64,000 nt of DNA from Miltoncostaea sp036826475 (GCA_036826475.1 DAISWG010000010.1:1-64000); one strand, 5' to 3'. Shown: positions 26,655-37,605, counted from the stretch's first letter. A program made the numbers and translations. Notes: a model not told the origin generated them from the sequence alone.

Positions 26655-26900
26655 CTATCGGGCCGCCTCCGTGCGCGACGCGGCGGCCGCCGCGTCGCGG
26701 TCGTGCGCATAGCAGGGGGCCTGGCGGAACGGGTCGACCGGATCGCCCACCCGTCGCCCGATGCGCGTGGCGCGGGCCCGCAGGGTCATGCCGGCGTTCC
26801 GCGCCTGCGGCGACAGGGCCAGGCCCAGGAGGCCGCCGGCCAGGAGCCAGCGGCCGCGTCGGTGGCCGCGTCGGCCGGCGGGTCGGCCGCCTCCGCTCAC
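26655..26900 (-). CDS. 81-residue hypothetical protein
   Basis: GTG 26900 overlaps the stop of the GYD gene (GTGA), which supports translation. The protein is Arg/Gly-rich at the start, has one short hydrophobic stretch (WLLAGGLLGLALS) that could be a membrane helix, and ends in an Ala-rich polar tail. No family recognised. Codon third positions fit the neighbours. Confidence 0.5.
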   Translation of the reverse strand: MSGGGRPAGRRGHRRGRWLLAGGLLGLALSPQARNAGMTLRARATRIGRRVGDPVDPFRQAPCYAHDRDAAAAASRTEAAR

Positions 26901-27181
26901 TTCAGGAGCGAGAGGAACTCGTCGACGGGGATGGCGGTGAGCGTCTGGAAGTGCGCCGTCCCCCGCGCGGCGAGCTCCACCGACACCCGGGCGATCGTCT
27001 TCTCGTCGGGCGCCTCGACGATGTTCACGAAGTCGTAGGGACCGAGCACCGCCCACTGCTGGACGACCTTCGCGCCCATCTGCTCGACCTCGGCGTTCAC
27101 CTCGAGCAGGCGCTCCGGGTTGGCCTTGATCGTTCCGACGCCGTGCGGGCTGAGGGTGCTGAGGAGGATGTAGGTGGGCAC
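26897..27181 (-). CDS. GYD-domain protein
   Basis: 94 residues, ferredoxin-like alpha/beta fold of the GYD family: YILLSTLSPHGVGTIKANPERLLEV at the start, VQQWAVLGPYDFVNIVEAPD in the middle (the GYD position reads GPYD) and HFQTLTAIPVDEF at the end. Function of the family is unknown; the dimeric fold resembles small binding proteins. GTG 27181 has AAGGAG nine bases upstream. Coupled to the 81-residue gene downstream. Confidence 0.85.
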   Translation of the reverse strand: MPTYILLSTLSPHGVGTIKANPERLLEVNAEVEQMGAKVVQQWAVLGPYDFVNIVEAPDEKTIARVSVELAARGTAHFQTLTAIPVDEFLSLLK

Positions 27182-27262
27182 GTGCGGGGGCTCCTTGGGC
27201 GCCGTCTGCCGGGTTGGCCGAGCCTACCACCCCACCCCTCGCCGACCCGCCCCGCGGGCGGG

Positions 27263-28174
27263 TCAGGCGGTCCAGGCCCCCAGGTCCCGCCCGATGAGGT
27301 CGCCGAGCAGGGCGACGTCGTCGCGGAAGTACGCGCGCAGGCGGTCGGCGAACTCGGGGGTGATGTCCTCGCGCCGCGTCACCTGGCGGTTGGTGCGCCG
27401 GACCCGGTCGAGCACCCCGAGGCGCTCGATGCCCGCCACCCGCTTCACACCCTTCGCGACCGCCACGAGCGGCGCCGGGGGCCGCTGGGTGAACCGCGCC
27501 ACCACCGGGCGCTGGTGCACCTTGTTCTCGTTGACCCGCGGGAACTCGGTGCGCCCGTCGTCGGGGACGTCCAGGAAGGCGAGCGCGTCGCGGTAGACGG
27601 CGCCGGCGTCCGCCTTCAGGTCGTCCATCACCAGCACCTTCACCTGCTCGCGGGGGAAGAACTCGTACACGCGCTGCAGCTGCGCCCCGAGGCTCGCGGC
27701 CGCGGCGTACTGGAGGAACTCCGGCACGCGGACGCTCGGCGGCAGGTCGTGGCCGGCGGCGCGGGCCTCCTGGAGGTCCCAGGCGCGCTCGGGGTCGGGC
27801 TCGTCCTCGTCGAGCATGTACCGCAGCTGCGAGTGCAGCGACGGCATCAGCTCGACGGGGTTCCGCACCATCACGATCACGCGCATCGCCGGGTCGAAGG
27901 CGGCGATATTGCGGGCGGCGGTGGCCGAGTAGAGGTACCAGACCGACGCCTCGCCGATCGCCAGGTGCTCGTCGGTGGCGCCGTCGAACAGGTGCAGGTA
28001 GTGCTCCTCGGTGCGCTGCCCGGGGGCGTAGTAGTAGTCCCAGTCGTCGCAGAAGTAGTGCGGCTCCTTCGGGCGCGACACGAACACCCGCGGGTGGTCG
28101 CGCAGGTACTCGCTCAGTGCGGTGGTCCCGCACTTGGGCGCGCCGAGGATCACGAAGTTCGGACGGCCGGGCAC
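27263..28174 (-). CDS. PAPS-dependent sulfotransferase
   Basis: 303 residues. The 5'-phosphosulfate-binding loop is at the N-terminus (FVILGAPKCGTTALSEYL) and the 3'-phosphate-binding segment is VIVMVRNPVELMPSLHSQL; the C-terminal FLDVPDD region matches carbohydrate (HS-type) sulfotransferases. It would sulfate a glycan or lipid acceptor with PAPS. No PAPS synthase (cysC) is visible in the window; Sat at 5.8 kb makes only APS. GTG 28174 follows TAACCT by eight bases, and a 14-bp inverted repeat overlaps that -10. Confidence 0.9.
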   Translation of the reverse strand: MPGRPNFVILGAPKCGTTALSEYLRDHPRVFVSRPKEPHYFCDDWDYYYAPGQRTEEHYLHLFDGATDEHLAIGEASVWYLYSATAARNIAAFDPAMRVIVMVRNPVELMPSLHSQLRYMLDEDEPDPERAWDLQEARAAGHDLPPSVRVPEFLQYAAAASLGAQLQRVYEFFPREQVKVLVMDDLKADAGAVYRDALAFLDVPDDGRTEFPRVNENKVHQRPVVARFTQRPPAPLVAVAKGVKRVAGIERLGVLDRVRRTNRQVTRREDITPEFADRLRAYFRDDVALLGDLIGRDLGAWTA

Positions 28175-28187
28175 GACGGGCGAGGTT

Positions 28188-28246
28188 ACACCTGGATCCG
28201 GTGGAGATCGTGGATGCGGGGCGCGGGATACGCCGGATCCAGGTGT
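28188..28246. promoter_or_regulatory. 14-bp inverted repeat between divergent genes
   Basis: ACACCTGGATCCGG (28188-28201) and its exact complement (28233-28246) are separated by 31 bases. The left arm touches the -10 of the sulfotransferase (TAACCT, 28183-28188 on the minus strand); the right arm ends just before where the -35 of the plus-strand gene should be (its -10 is TAGCGT, 28272-28277). This placement suits a divergent operator or a DNA-looping site. As RNA it could also fold as a stem. Confidence 0.6.
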
Positions 28247-28283
28247 GCCAGCGCCATCCGCTCCACCGCGCTAGCGTGGGGCC

Positions 28284-28751
28284 ATGTCCGCGCGCCGTCC
28301 TGCGATCCGGCTCCGCGCGCCCGCCATGCCGGGCCGCGTCGCGCCCGCCTACATCGGGGTCCTGGCGGGCGTCCTGCTGGTGGTGTCGGTGTTCCTGCCC
28401 TGGTACGCCACCAACCTGGGGCCCCCGTTCTCGGCGGTCAGCGCGAGCGGCTGGGAGGCCACGCTCGTCGCCCGCCTGGCGCTCGCGGCCGGCGCGGTGG
28501 TGCTGGTGGCGTCCGCGGCCCTCGCGCTCGAGGAGCGCGGTGCGCTGCACCTCACGATCCAGACCGGCGACGCGCTCGCGCGCGGCGTGGTCGCCGCGGG
28601 CGTGCTCGCCACGCTCCTGATCGGGTTCCGCTTCGTGTGGATGCCGGACCCCGCCGAGTTCCTCTCCCGTCAGATCGGCCTCTACCTGGCGGGGGCCGCC
28701 GCCATCGGCGCGACGCTCGCCGGGCTGGCCCAGGTGGCGACCCGGGAGTGA
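28284..28751 (+). CDS. four-helix membrane protein, unknown function
   Basis: 155 residues with hydrophobic segments AYIGVLAGVLLVVSVFLPWYA, RLALAAGAVVLVASAALAL, GVVAAGVLATLLIGFRFVW and LYLAGAAAIGATLAGLA. The short loop after helix 1 (PWYATNLGPPFSAVSASGWEA) resembles small actinobacterial membrane proteins with an FLPWY motif. ATG 28284 lies six bases after TAGCGT with no Shine-Dalgarno: leaderless. Confidence 0.75.
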   Translation: MSARRPAIRLRAPAMPGRVAPAYIGVLAGVLLVVSVFLPWYATNLGPPFSAVSASGWEATLVARLALAAGAVVLVASAALALEERGALHLTIQTGDALARGVVAAGVLATLLIGFRFVWMPDPAEFLSRQIGLYLAGAAAIGATLAGLAQVATRE

Positions 28752-28782
28752 AGGCGCGGCGCCCGCCCGCCGATGGGGCGGT

Positions 28783-29214
28783 GTGCGGACGTTCCTCCCA
28801 CCCGAGGACCCCGGTCGCCGCCGGGAGCTCGGCGCCGTCAGCGGCGTCTCCGGGACGGGTGCCGTCGCCGGCGGCGACGCCGGCCCGGCGCCCGACGCCG
28901 ACCACCGGCTGGTGCGCACCGCGACGATGACGGCCGCGGACGCCCGGGCGCACATGGCGACGTGGGAGGGCGAGGCCGCGTCGCGCCCGGTGGCCGCGCC
29001 GCCGGGGGTGGTGGCCCGCGAGCGCCGGCGCTCCGATCGCGTCCACCCGGGGGGCGTGCGCCTGCAGCGCCTCGCCGTCGCCGTCCACGGCGACACGGCG
29101 GCCGTGGCCCACTGGTCGGTGTCCGAGCCGGCCGACGCCGCCGACGAGCGCGTCTGGCAGCGCGTCCTGGCGCGCGTGTCCCAGCCGCCCGATCCGGGGG
29201 GCTGGACCGCCTAG
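28783..29214 (+). CDS. hypothetical protein
   Basis: 143 residues, Ala/Arg-rich, no membrane segment or known motif. Codon bias is consistent with coding. A central basic stretch (ARERRRSDRVHPGG) and a C-terminal part (LAVAVHGDTAAVAHWSVSE) with alternating hydrophobics suggest a small soluble fold. GTG 28783 is taken as start; no ribosome-binding site is evident. It converges on the patatin gene with a 4-bp gap. Confidence 0.5.
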   Translation: MRTFLPPEDPGRRRELGAVSGVSGTGAVAGGDAGPAPDADHRLVRTATMTAADARAHMATWEGEAASRPVAAPPGVVARERRRSDRVHPGGVRLQRLAVAVHGDTAAVAHWSVSEPADAADERVWQRVLARVSQPPDPGGWTA

Positions 29215-29218
29215 CGCG

Positions 29219-30502
29219 TCACAGCACGTCCGCCGGGGGCTCCGGGTAGCGGGCGTCCTCGGGGTAGCGGTCGAAGGCGTCGCCGAGGCGGCGCCAGTCG
29301 GCGAGCCAGCCGGCCGCCACCCGCCGCCCCTCCTCGCGGAGCGCCTCCAGGTGACCCCGGCTGCGGTCGATCTTCGTGGTGTGGTGCAGGCCCCACGCGG
29401 TCTCGCGCGTCATCTTGATCGTGCGGACGTCCACCACCTTGCGGCCCGCCAGCGGCGGGTGCTCGGTCCCGTGGCGCTCGATCCAGCCGTTCATGGTCAG
29501 GATGTGGTCGAGCTCCTGGTGCAGTGAGAGGTTGCCCGCCAGGTCGTTCACCCGGTCGTGGATGTCGTCGAGCCCGATCTGGTCCGACTCCGGCTGGAAC
29601 TCCTGCGGGTTGATGCGGATCACCCACACCTCGTCGGGCTTGGCGGAGGGGTCGTCGCGGTCCAGCAGCTCGCGGACCGGCGGGTTCTGCGAGTAGAGGC
29701 CGTCCCAGTAGTGGCCGGTGCGGGTGACGGTGCGGTCGGGCGCGCACGTGGGGAATTCCATCCCCTCGATCGCCTGTGCGGGGAGCACTTCGGGCAGGGT
29801 GCCCGACGCGGCGACGCCGGCGAGCGACAGCGGACGCCGGATGCGCCACCGGTTGGTGCCCCGGCCCCCCGAGGCGGGCGGCTCGCGCAGCCCCATCTCC
29901 CAGAGCGTGGCGTCCGTGTCGAAGGCCTCCACGTTGCCGCTCAGCACCTCGATCGCGCCGACCACCAGCCGCGGGCCGCCATCGGCCACCGCGCGCCAAT
30001 CGACGTCGGCGAAGTGCGGTGCGACGGTCGCGAGGAGCGCCTCGAAGCCCATGTACTCGGGCCGCGCCCCCGCCGCGGCGAGCGCCCGCATCGCCAGCCG
30101 CTGCGGCAGCCCGTAGGGGCTGCCCGCCGGGATCGGGGCGCCCTTGGAGCGCATCTCCAGCGCCGCCGCGGCCAGCTGGTTGTGCAGCGTCTCGGCGGGC
30201 GTGGTGGCGGAGAAGACGGTCCACAGCCGGTCGAGCCGGTCGACGGCGGCGGCGTGCGACCCGCACGACGGGTCGGCCCCGTTCGGCACCAGCCCGTACC
30301 AGGCCGCGAGGGCGCAGAGGGCCCCCGCCGACGTCCCGCTGAGCGCCGCGATCTCGACGGTGTCGCCGCCGGCGGGGTCGGCGTCCCACGCCGCCGTCGT
30401 CTCCAGGATCTCGTCGAGCACGCCCCACGTGAACGCGGCGTGGGTGCCGCCGCCCTGGCAGGCGACGGCGACCCTGCGCCGGCGGGGCGGACGCCCGGTC
30501 AA
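29219..30502 (-). CDS. patatin-like phospholipase, last gene of the heat-shock operon
   Basis: 427 residues. Oxyanion loop CQGGGTHAAF at the N-terminus, nucleophile elbow GTSAGA, and catalytic Asp in YWDGLYSQNPP: the Ser-Asp dyad of patatin lipases is intact. There is no signal peptide, so it acts on inner membrane lipids or lipid-like substrates from the cytoplasm. The start is TTG 30502, overlapping the clpB stop (TTGA), so it is translationally coupled to the chaperone; this suggests membrane lipid turnover as part of the heat response. Confidence 0.88.
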   Translation of the reverse strand: MTGRPPRRRRVAVACQGGGTHAAFTWGVLDEILETTAAWDADPAGGDTVEIAALSGTSAGALCALAAWYGLVPNGADPSCGSHAAAVDRLDRLWTVFSATTPAETLHNQLAAAALEMRSKGAPIPAGSPYGLPQRLAMRALAAAGARPEYMGFEALLATVAPHFADVDWRAVADGGPRLVVGAIEVLSGNVEAFDTDATLWEMGLREPPASGGRGTNRWRIRRPLSLAGVAASGTLPEVLPAQAIEGMEFPTCAPDRTVTRTGHYWDGLYSQNPPVRELLDRDDPSAKPDEVWVIRINPQEFQPESDQIGLDDIHDRVNDLAGNLSLHQELDHILTMNGWIERHGTEHPPLAGRKVVDVRTIKMTRETAWGLHHTTKIDRSRGHLEALREEGRRVAAGWLADWRRLGDAFDRYPEDARYPEPPADVL

Positions 30503-33096
30503 TGGCCGGCCGGCATCGGCTCGGCGACGGTGAACGTGAGCTCCTCGCCGTCGGCGCCGACGACCACCCGGTCGCCCTCCCGGACCTCGCCGGACAGCAC
30601 CTTCTGGGCCAGCGGGTTCTCGATGCGCCGCTGCACCACCCGCTTGAGCGGGCGGGCGCCGTAGGCCGGGTCGAAGCCCGCCTGGGCCAGCAGCTCGCGG
30701 GCCTCCGCGTCGATCTCCAGCAGCACGCCGCGCTCCTCGAGGCGGCGGCGCAGGCGCTCTGCCTGCAGCTCCACGATGGCGCCGAGCTGCTGCTGCGTCA
30801 GCCGGCCGAAGACCACGATCTCGTCCACCCGGTTCAGGAACTCGGGGCGGAAGTGCTCGCGCAGGGCGCCCACGACGCGCTCCTCGGCGATGTCCGGGTC
30901 GATCCCGTCGACCAGGAAGTGGCTGCCGATGTTGCTGGTCATGATCACGACGGTGTTGGTGAAGTCCACGACCCGCCCCTGGCCGTCGGTCAGGCGGCCG
31001 TCGTCGAGCAGCTGCAGCAGGACGTTGAACACGTCGGCGTGGGCCTTCTCGATCTCGTCGAGGAGCAGCACCGCGTACGGGCGCCGGCGGACGGCCTCCG
31101 TGAGCTGGCCGCCCTCGTCGTACCCCACGTACCCGGGGGGCGCGCCGATCAGGCGGGCCACCGAGTGGCTCTCCATGTACTCGCTCATGTCGATCCGGAC
31201 CATGGCGCGCTCGTCGTCGAACATGAACTCGGCGAGGGCCCGTGCCAGCTCCGTCTTCCCCACGCCGGTGGGCCCGAGGAAGATGAACGAGCCGATGGGG
31301 CGGTCCGGGTCGGACAGGCCGGCGCGCGCGCGCCGCAGCGCGTTCGCAACCGCCGAGACGGCGTCGTCCTGCCCGATGACCCGCTCGTGCAGGCGCTCCT
31401 CCATGTGCAAAAGCTTCTCGACCTCGCCCTCCATCAGGCGCGACACCGGGACGCCGGTCCAGGAGGCGACCACCTCGGCCACGTCCTCCTCGTCGACCTC
31501 CTCCTTCAGCATCTTCCGGCTCGACTGCTGCTCGGCCAGGTCGTCGTTGGCCGTGACGAGGGCGCGCTCCAGCTCCGGCAGGGTGCCGTAGCGCAGACGC
31601 GCGGCGCCCTCCAGGTCGGCCTCGCGCTCCGCCCGCTCCAGCTCGGTGCGGGCCTGCTCGATGTGCTCCTTGATCTCCCGGATGCGGTCGATCGTGGCCT
31701 TCTCCTGCTCCCAGTGGGCGCGCATCGCGTCGGCCTCCTCGCGGAGCGACGCGAGCTCCTCCCGCAGGGCGCCGAGGCGCGCGGCGGACGCGTCGTCGGA
31801 CTCGGCCTCGAGGGCCTGCTGCTCGATCTCGAGCTGCATGATCCGGCGCTGGACGGCGTCGAGCTCCATGGGGACCGAGTCGATCTCGATGCGCAGGCGG
31901 CTCCCCGCCTCGTCGACCAGGTCGATCGCCTTGTCAGGCAGGAAGCGCGAGGTGATGTAGCGGTCCGACAGCCGGGCGGCCGCGACGAGCGCGCCGTCCT
32001 GGATGCGGACGCCGTGGTGCACCTCGTAGCGCTCCTTCAGCCCGCGCAGGATCGCGACCGTCGCCTCGACCGACGGCTCGCCGACCATCACCGGCTGGAA
32101 GCGGCGCTCCAGGGCGGCGTCCTTCTCGACGTACTTGCGGTACTCGTCCAGGGTGGTGGCGCCGACGGCGCGCAGCGCGCCGCGGGCGAGCATCGGCTTG
32201 AGCAGGTTGGCGGCGTCCACCGCCCCCTCCGCCGCACCGGCGCCCACGATGGTGTGGAGCTCGTCGATGAAGAGGATGACCTCGCCGGCCGCGTCCTCGA
32301 TCTCGCGCAGCACCGCCTTCAGCCGGTCCTCGAACTCGCCGCGGTACTTCGCGCCGGCCAGCAGCGCGCCGACGTCGAGCGCGATCACGCGCTTGCCCGC
32401 CAGCCCCTCCGGGATGTCCCCGGAGACGATCCGCTGGGCGAGGCCCTCGACGATGGCGGTCTTGCCCGTGCCGGGCTCGCCGATCAGCACCGGGTTGTTC
32501 TTGGTGCGCCGGGAAAGGACCTGGATGACGCGCCGGATCTCCTCGTCCCGCCCGATGACGGGGTCGAGCTTGCCGGTCTCGGCGGCCTCGGTCAGGTCGC
32601 GGCCGTACTGCTCCAGCGCCTGGTACTTGTCCTCCGGGTTGGCGTCGGTGACCTTCGCGGAGCCGCGCACCGCACGCAGGGCGGCCATCAGGCCGTCGCG
32701 GGTCACGCCGGCCCGGCGCATCGCGTCGCGCGCCGGCCCCGGCTCGTCGACGAGCGCGAGCAGCAGGTGCTCGGTGGAGATGAACTGGTCGCCGAGCCCC
32801 TCGGCCTCCTGGCCGGCGCGGCGCAGCACGTTGCGGAACGGCGTGGACAGCTGGGCGCCGGTGGCCGACCCGCTCACCTGCGGACGGGTCGCCATGGCGG
32901 CGTCCACCGCCGCGCGCAGCCCCGGCACGTCGGCGCCGGCCCGCGCCAGCACCGGCTCGACGATGCCCTCGCGGGCGTCGAGCAGCGCCGCGAGCAGGTG
33001 GTCCGGCTCGACGACGGGGTTGCCGCGCTCTGCGGCGATCCGGGCGGACCCGGCGATCGCCTCCTGGGCGCGCTCGGTGGGCTTGTCGACGGGCAC
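30499..33096 (-). CDS. clpB: ATP-dependent disaggregase ClpB
   Basis: 865 residues, full length. Clp-N repeats (about 1-145), first AAA+ module with Walker A GEPGTGKTAIV near 207, coiled-coil middle domain (about 415-525, LEIEQQALEAESDD...), second AAA+ with GPTGVGKTELARAL near 606 and LLLDEIEKAH, and the D2-small domain. It rescues aggregated proteins together with DnaK/DnaJ/GrpE, all encoded just upstream in the same operon. The GTG start comes one base after the hspR stop. Confidence 0.98.
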   Translation of the reverse strand: MPVDKPTERAQEAIAGSARIAAERGNPVVEPDHLLAALLDAREGIVEPVLARAGADVPGLRAAVDAAMATRPQVSGSATGAQLSTPFRNVLRRAGQEAEGLGDQFISTEHLLLALVDEPGPARDAMRRAGVTRDGLMAALRAVRGSAKVTDANPEDKYQALEQYGRDLTEAAETGKLDPVIGRDEEIRRVIQVLSRRTKNNPVLIGEPGTGKTAIVEGLAQRIVSGDIPEGLAGKRVIALDVGALLAGAKYRGEFEDRLKAVLREIEDAAGEVILFIDELHTIVGAGAAEGAVDAANLLKPMLARGALRAVGATTLDEYRKYVEKDAALERRFQPVMVGEPSVEATVAILRGLKERYEVHHGVRIQDGALVAAARLSDRYITSRFLPDKAIDLVDEAGSRLRIEIDSVPMELDAVQRRIMQLEIEQQALEAESDDASAARLGALREELASLREEADAMRAHWEQEKATIDRIREIKEHIEQARTELERAEREADLEGAARLRYGTLPELERALVTANDDLAEQQSSRKMLKEEVDEEDVAEVVASWTGVPVSRLMEGEVEKLLHMEERLHERVIGQDDAVSAVANALRRARAGLSDPDRPIGSFIFLGPTGVGKTELARALAEFMFDDERAMVRIDMSEYMESHSVARLIGAPPGYVGYDEGGQLTEAVRRRPYAVLLLDEIEKAHADVFNVLLQLLDDGRLTDGQGRVVDFTNTVVIMTSNIGSHFLVDGIDPDIAEERVVGALREHFRPEFLNRVDEIVVFGRLTQQQLGAIVELQAERLRRRLEERGVLLEIDAEARELLAQAGFDPAYGARPLKRVVQRRIENPLAQKVLSGEVREGDRVVVGADGEELTFTVAEPMPAGH

Positions 33097-33097
33097 G

Positions 33098-33550
33098 TTA
33101 GATGAGCCTCCTCGTCCAGTTCCTCAATGCCACCGGGGTGTGGCGGTGCGTCAGGGCGGTGCTGCCGCGCCGCACGGGCACCAGCGCCCCGCGCACGGCG
33201 CGGGCCGCCGCCATCTCCTCGCGGTGGCGCTCGCGCGTCTCCCGCAGCTCGGTCTCCAGGTCGCGCGCGCGGCGCTCGGCGCGCTCCAGCCGGGCCTCGA
33301 GCTTCATCACGCGCTCGATGCCCGCCAGGTTCAGGCCCTCGTCCGAGAGCTCCTGGATGCGCCGCAGCAGCTCCACGTCCTTCTCGGAGTAGACCCGCGT
33401 GTTCTTCGCCGTCCGCTGCGGCGTGATGAGCCCACGCCGCTCGTAGACGCGCAGCGTCTGGGGGTGCATCCCCGCCAGCTCGGCGGCGATGCCGATCAGG
33501 AAGACGCGCGGGCCGGCGGCCCGGGACCCGGTCACACGTCGGGTGCTCAC
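33098..33550 (-). CDS. hspR: heat-shock repressor HspR (MerR family)
   Basis: 150 residues. MerR-type HTH: FLIGIAAELAGMHPQTLRVYERRGLITPQRT, followed by NTRVYSEKDVELLRRIQELSDEGLNLAGIERVMKLE and a charged coiled coil. HspR represses dnaK operons in actinobacteria and uses DnaK as co-repressor. GTG 33550 overlaps the dnaJ stop (GTGA). The C-terminal tail is longer than usual and basic (NWTRRLI end). Its operator is probably at the dnaK promoter. Confidence 0.95.
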   Translation of the reverse strand: MSTRRVTGSRAAGPRVFLIGIAAELAGMHPQTLRVYERRGLITPQRTAKNTRVYSEKDVELLRRIQELSDEGLNLAGIERVMKLEARLERAERRARDLETELRETRERHREEMAAARAVRGALVPVRRGSTALTHRHTPVALRNWTRRLI

Positions 33551-34638
33551 GAGAACAGCGTCTCCCTCGGGTCGCGGGTGTCGAGCTTCGCGAACTTCTC
33601 GAGCGCCTTGCGCTGGGCCTCCGACAGCTCGCGGGGGACCTCCACGCGCAGCTTCGCGATCAGGTCGCCGCGGCCCCCGCCCTTCAGGCGCGGGGCGCCC
33701 TGCTTCCCGATGCGCAGGCTCCGACCGTCGGCGCTGCCCGCCGGCACGGTCAGCTTGACCCGGCCGTCGAGCGTCGGCACCTCCACCTGGGCGCCCAGGG
33801 CGGCCTCGGCGAAGGTGACGGGCACGTTGATCACCAGGTCGTCGCCCTGGCGCGTGTAGAGCCGGCTCGGCGACACCCGGGTGACCACCTGGAGGTCGCC
33901 GGCCGGGCCGCCGCGCAGGCCGGCCTGGCCCTTCCCCTTCAGCCGGATCCTCGTGCCGTCCTTGACCCCGGCGGGGATCTTCACCTTGATCTGCTGGCGC
34001 GACGACGTGTGGCCCGAGCCCCCGCAGGTGGGGCACGGGTCGTCGATCACGGTGCCGTTTCCGCCGCAGCGCGGGCAGGGCTCGCTGAACGCGAACTGGC
34101 CGACGTCGCGGCCGCGGACGCCGCGTCCCTTGCAGTCCGGGCACAGGCGCGGGTTGGTCCCCGGCTTCGCGCCGCTGCCGCCGCAGTCGCCGCAGGCCAC
34201 CGGGGTCTCGACGGACACGGGCACCTGGGCGCCGCGCATCGCCTGCTCGAAGTTGAGGTTGACCTCCACCTCCACGTCCGCGCCGCGGCGGGCCGCCGGC
34301 TCGCCGGCCGTCTGCTGGCCGCCGCGGTTGCGGAAGATCGACGAGAACATGTCGGCGAAGTCACCGAAGCCCCCGCCGGCGTCGCCGCCGGTGAAGCCGC
34401 CGCCGCCGTTGCCGGGCGCGCGGCCGCCGAAGCGCAGGCGCGCGTCGTACTCCGCCCGCTTGTCGGCGTCGGACAGCACGTCGTGGGCGTGGGAGATCTC
34501 CTTGAAGCGCTCCTCCGCCTTGGCGTCGCCGGGGTTGCGGTCCGGGTGGTTCTCCCGGGCCAGCTTCCGGTAGGCCTTCTTGATCTCGTCGGCGCTCGCC
34601 GTCCGCGAGACGCCGAGGGTGGCGTACAGGTCGTCCAC
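33547..34638 (-). CDS. dnaJ: chaperone protein DnaJ
   Basis: 363 residues, type I DnaJ. J domain with the essential HPD (ENHPDRNPGD, about 30-40), Gly/Phe-rich linker (about 75-95), four zinc-finger repeats (CGDCGGSG, CPDCKGRG, CPRCGGNG, CPTCGGSG) and the C-terminal substrate domain. It stimulates DnaK ATPase and delivers clients. GTG 34638 lies five bases after the grpE stop. Confidence 0.97.
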   Translation of the reverse strand: MDDLYATLGVSRTASADEIKKAYRKLARENHPDRNPGDAKAEERFKEISHAHDVLSDADKRAEYDARLRFGGRAPGNGGGGFTGGDAGGGFGDFADMFSSIFRNRGGQQTAGEPAARRGADVEVEVNLNFEQAMRGAQVPVSVETPVACGDCGGSGAKPGTNPRLCPDCKGRGVRGRDVGQFAFSEPCPRCGGNGTVIDDPCPTCGGSGHTSSRQQIKVKIPAGVKDGTRIRLKGKGQAGLRGGPAGDLQVVTRVSPSRLYTRQGDDLVINVPVTFAEAALGAQVEVPTLDGRVKLTVPAGSADGRSLRIGKQGAPRLKGGGRGDLIAKLRVEVPRELSEAQRKALEKFAKLDTRDPRETLFS

Positions 34639-34643
34639 GTCGG

Positions 34644-35222
34644 TTACGGCTGACCGCTGGGCCGCGCCGCGATGACGACGCGCGTGGGTCGCAGGACGTG
34701 CTCGGCGTGGCGGTAGCCCTTCTCCACCACCTCGATGACGGCTCCGTCGTCGTGGTCGGCGGACGGGACCGAGGCGATGGCCTCGTGCACCGTCGGGTCG
34801 AACGCCTCGCCGTGGGCGGGGATCTCCTCCACGCCGTGCCCCTGGAGGAGCGCGGCGAGCTGGCCGCGGACCATCTCGAGGCCGGCGACGATCCCCTCCC
34901 CCTGGTCGCCCAGGGCGGCGACGGCCCGCTCCAGGTTGTCCATCACCGGCAGCAGGTCGCGGACCACGTCGCGGGTCGCCCCGAGGGCGATCGCCTCACG
35001 GTCGCGCGCCGTGCGCTTGCGGAAGTTGTCGAACTCGGCCTTGAGGCGCTGGAGGGCGTCGAGGTACTCGTCGCGCTCCCGCTCGAGGCGCGCGGCGTCG
35101 TCCGGCGTCCCCTCCTCGGGGACGCCGGCCGCGGGGCCCTCCGCGCCGTTGCCGGCGTGGGGGTCCCGGGACCCGGCCGCGGGGGCCGGGTCCTCGAACG
35201 GGTGGCGTGGCTCGTTCGTCAC
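34644..35222 (-). CDS. grpE: nucleotide exchange factor GrpE
   Basis: 192 residues. Disordered acidic N-terminus (PFEDPAPAAGSRDPHAGNG), long coiled coil (LERERDEYLDALQRLKAEFDNFRKRTARDRE) and the C-terminal beta domain (FDPTVHEAIASVPSADHDDG... VIEVVEKGYRHAEHVLRPTRVVIA), which is the classic GrpE ending. It swaps ADP for ATP on DnaK. GTG 35222 overlaps the hsp20 stop (GTGA). Confidence 0.97.
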   Translation of the reverse strand: MTNEPRHPFEDPAPAAGSRDPHAGNGAEGPAAGVPEEGTPDDAARLERERDEYLDALQRLKAEFDNFRKRTARDREAIALGATRDVVRDLLPVMDNLERAVAALGDQGEGIVAGLEMVRGQLAALLQGHGVEEIPAHGEAFDPTVHEAIASVPSADHDDGAVIEVVEKGYRHAEHVLRPTRVVIAARPSGQP

Positions 35223-35671
35223 GCCGTGACGCCGTCGCCGGCCGCGATGGCGATCTTGCGCGGCTTGACCTCGTCGGCCTTCGGGATGCGCACCGAGAGC
35301 ACGCCCCGGTCGAAGGTCGCCGAGATCTCGTCCGCCTTGACGCCCTGGGGCAGGCTCAGGCTGCGGTTGAAGTGGCCATACGCGCGCTCCACGCGGTAGT
35401 ACCGGCCGTCCTCGACCTGCTCCTGGAAGCGTCGCTCGCCCTTGAGGGTGAGCACGTTGTCGTCGATCTCGATGTCGATGTCACCGGCGTCGAGCCCGGG
35501 CAGCTCGGCCCGCAGCTCGATGGAGCCCCCGGTCTCGAAGACGTCGACCGCGGGCGTCCAGGCCGATCCCGACGACGTCCCGTCGTCGACCGCACGGCTG
35601 AAGAGACGGTTCATCTCGTCGCGGAGCGCGGTGATGTCGCGGAACGGGTCGAAGCGAACGACGGCAGGCAT
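35219..35671 (-). CDS. small heat-shock protein Hsp20
   Basis: 150 residues. The alpha-crystallin domain runs from about 40 to 135 (VDVFETGGSIELRAELPGLDAGDIDIEI... LTLKGERRF ... GHFNRSLSLPQGVKADEISATFDRGVLSVRIPK). It holds unfolding proteins for DnaK. Its insertion between dnaK and grpE is not the usual actinobacterial order (dnaK-grpE-dnaJ-hspR). ATG 35671 is 32 bases from the dnaK stop with AGGAGG close upstream. Confidence 0.96.
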   Translation of the reverse strand: MPAVVRFDPFRDITALRDEMNRLFSRAVDDGTSSGSAWTPAVDVFETGGSIELRAELPGLDAGDIDIEIDDNVLTLKGERRFQEQVEDGRYYRVERAYGHFNRSLSLPQGVKADEISATFDRGVLSVRIPKADEVKPRKIAIAAGDGVTA

Positions 35672-35703
35672 GGGGTGTCCTCCTCTCGTGTCGGCGGTCG
35701 GGT

Positions 35704-37605
<1,902 letters not shown>

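Noticed and set aside
30502..33105. A plus-strand open frame of about 867 codons opposite clpB, and similar long antisense frames opposite rpoA, dnaK, ligA and others
   Set aside because: At this GC content stop codons are rare in all frames. The translations are low-complexity His/Arg/Gly/Ala-rich and match no family, while the other strand encodes complete known proteins.
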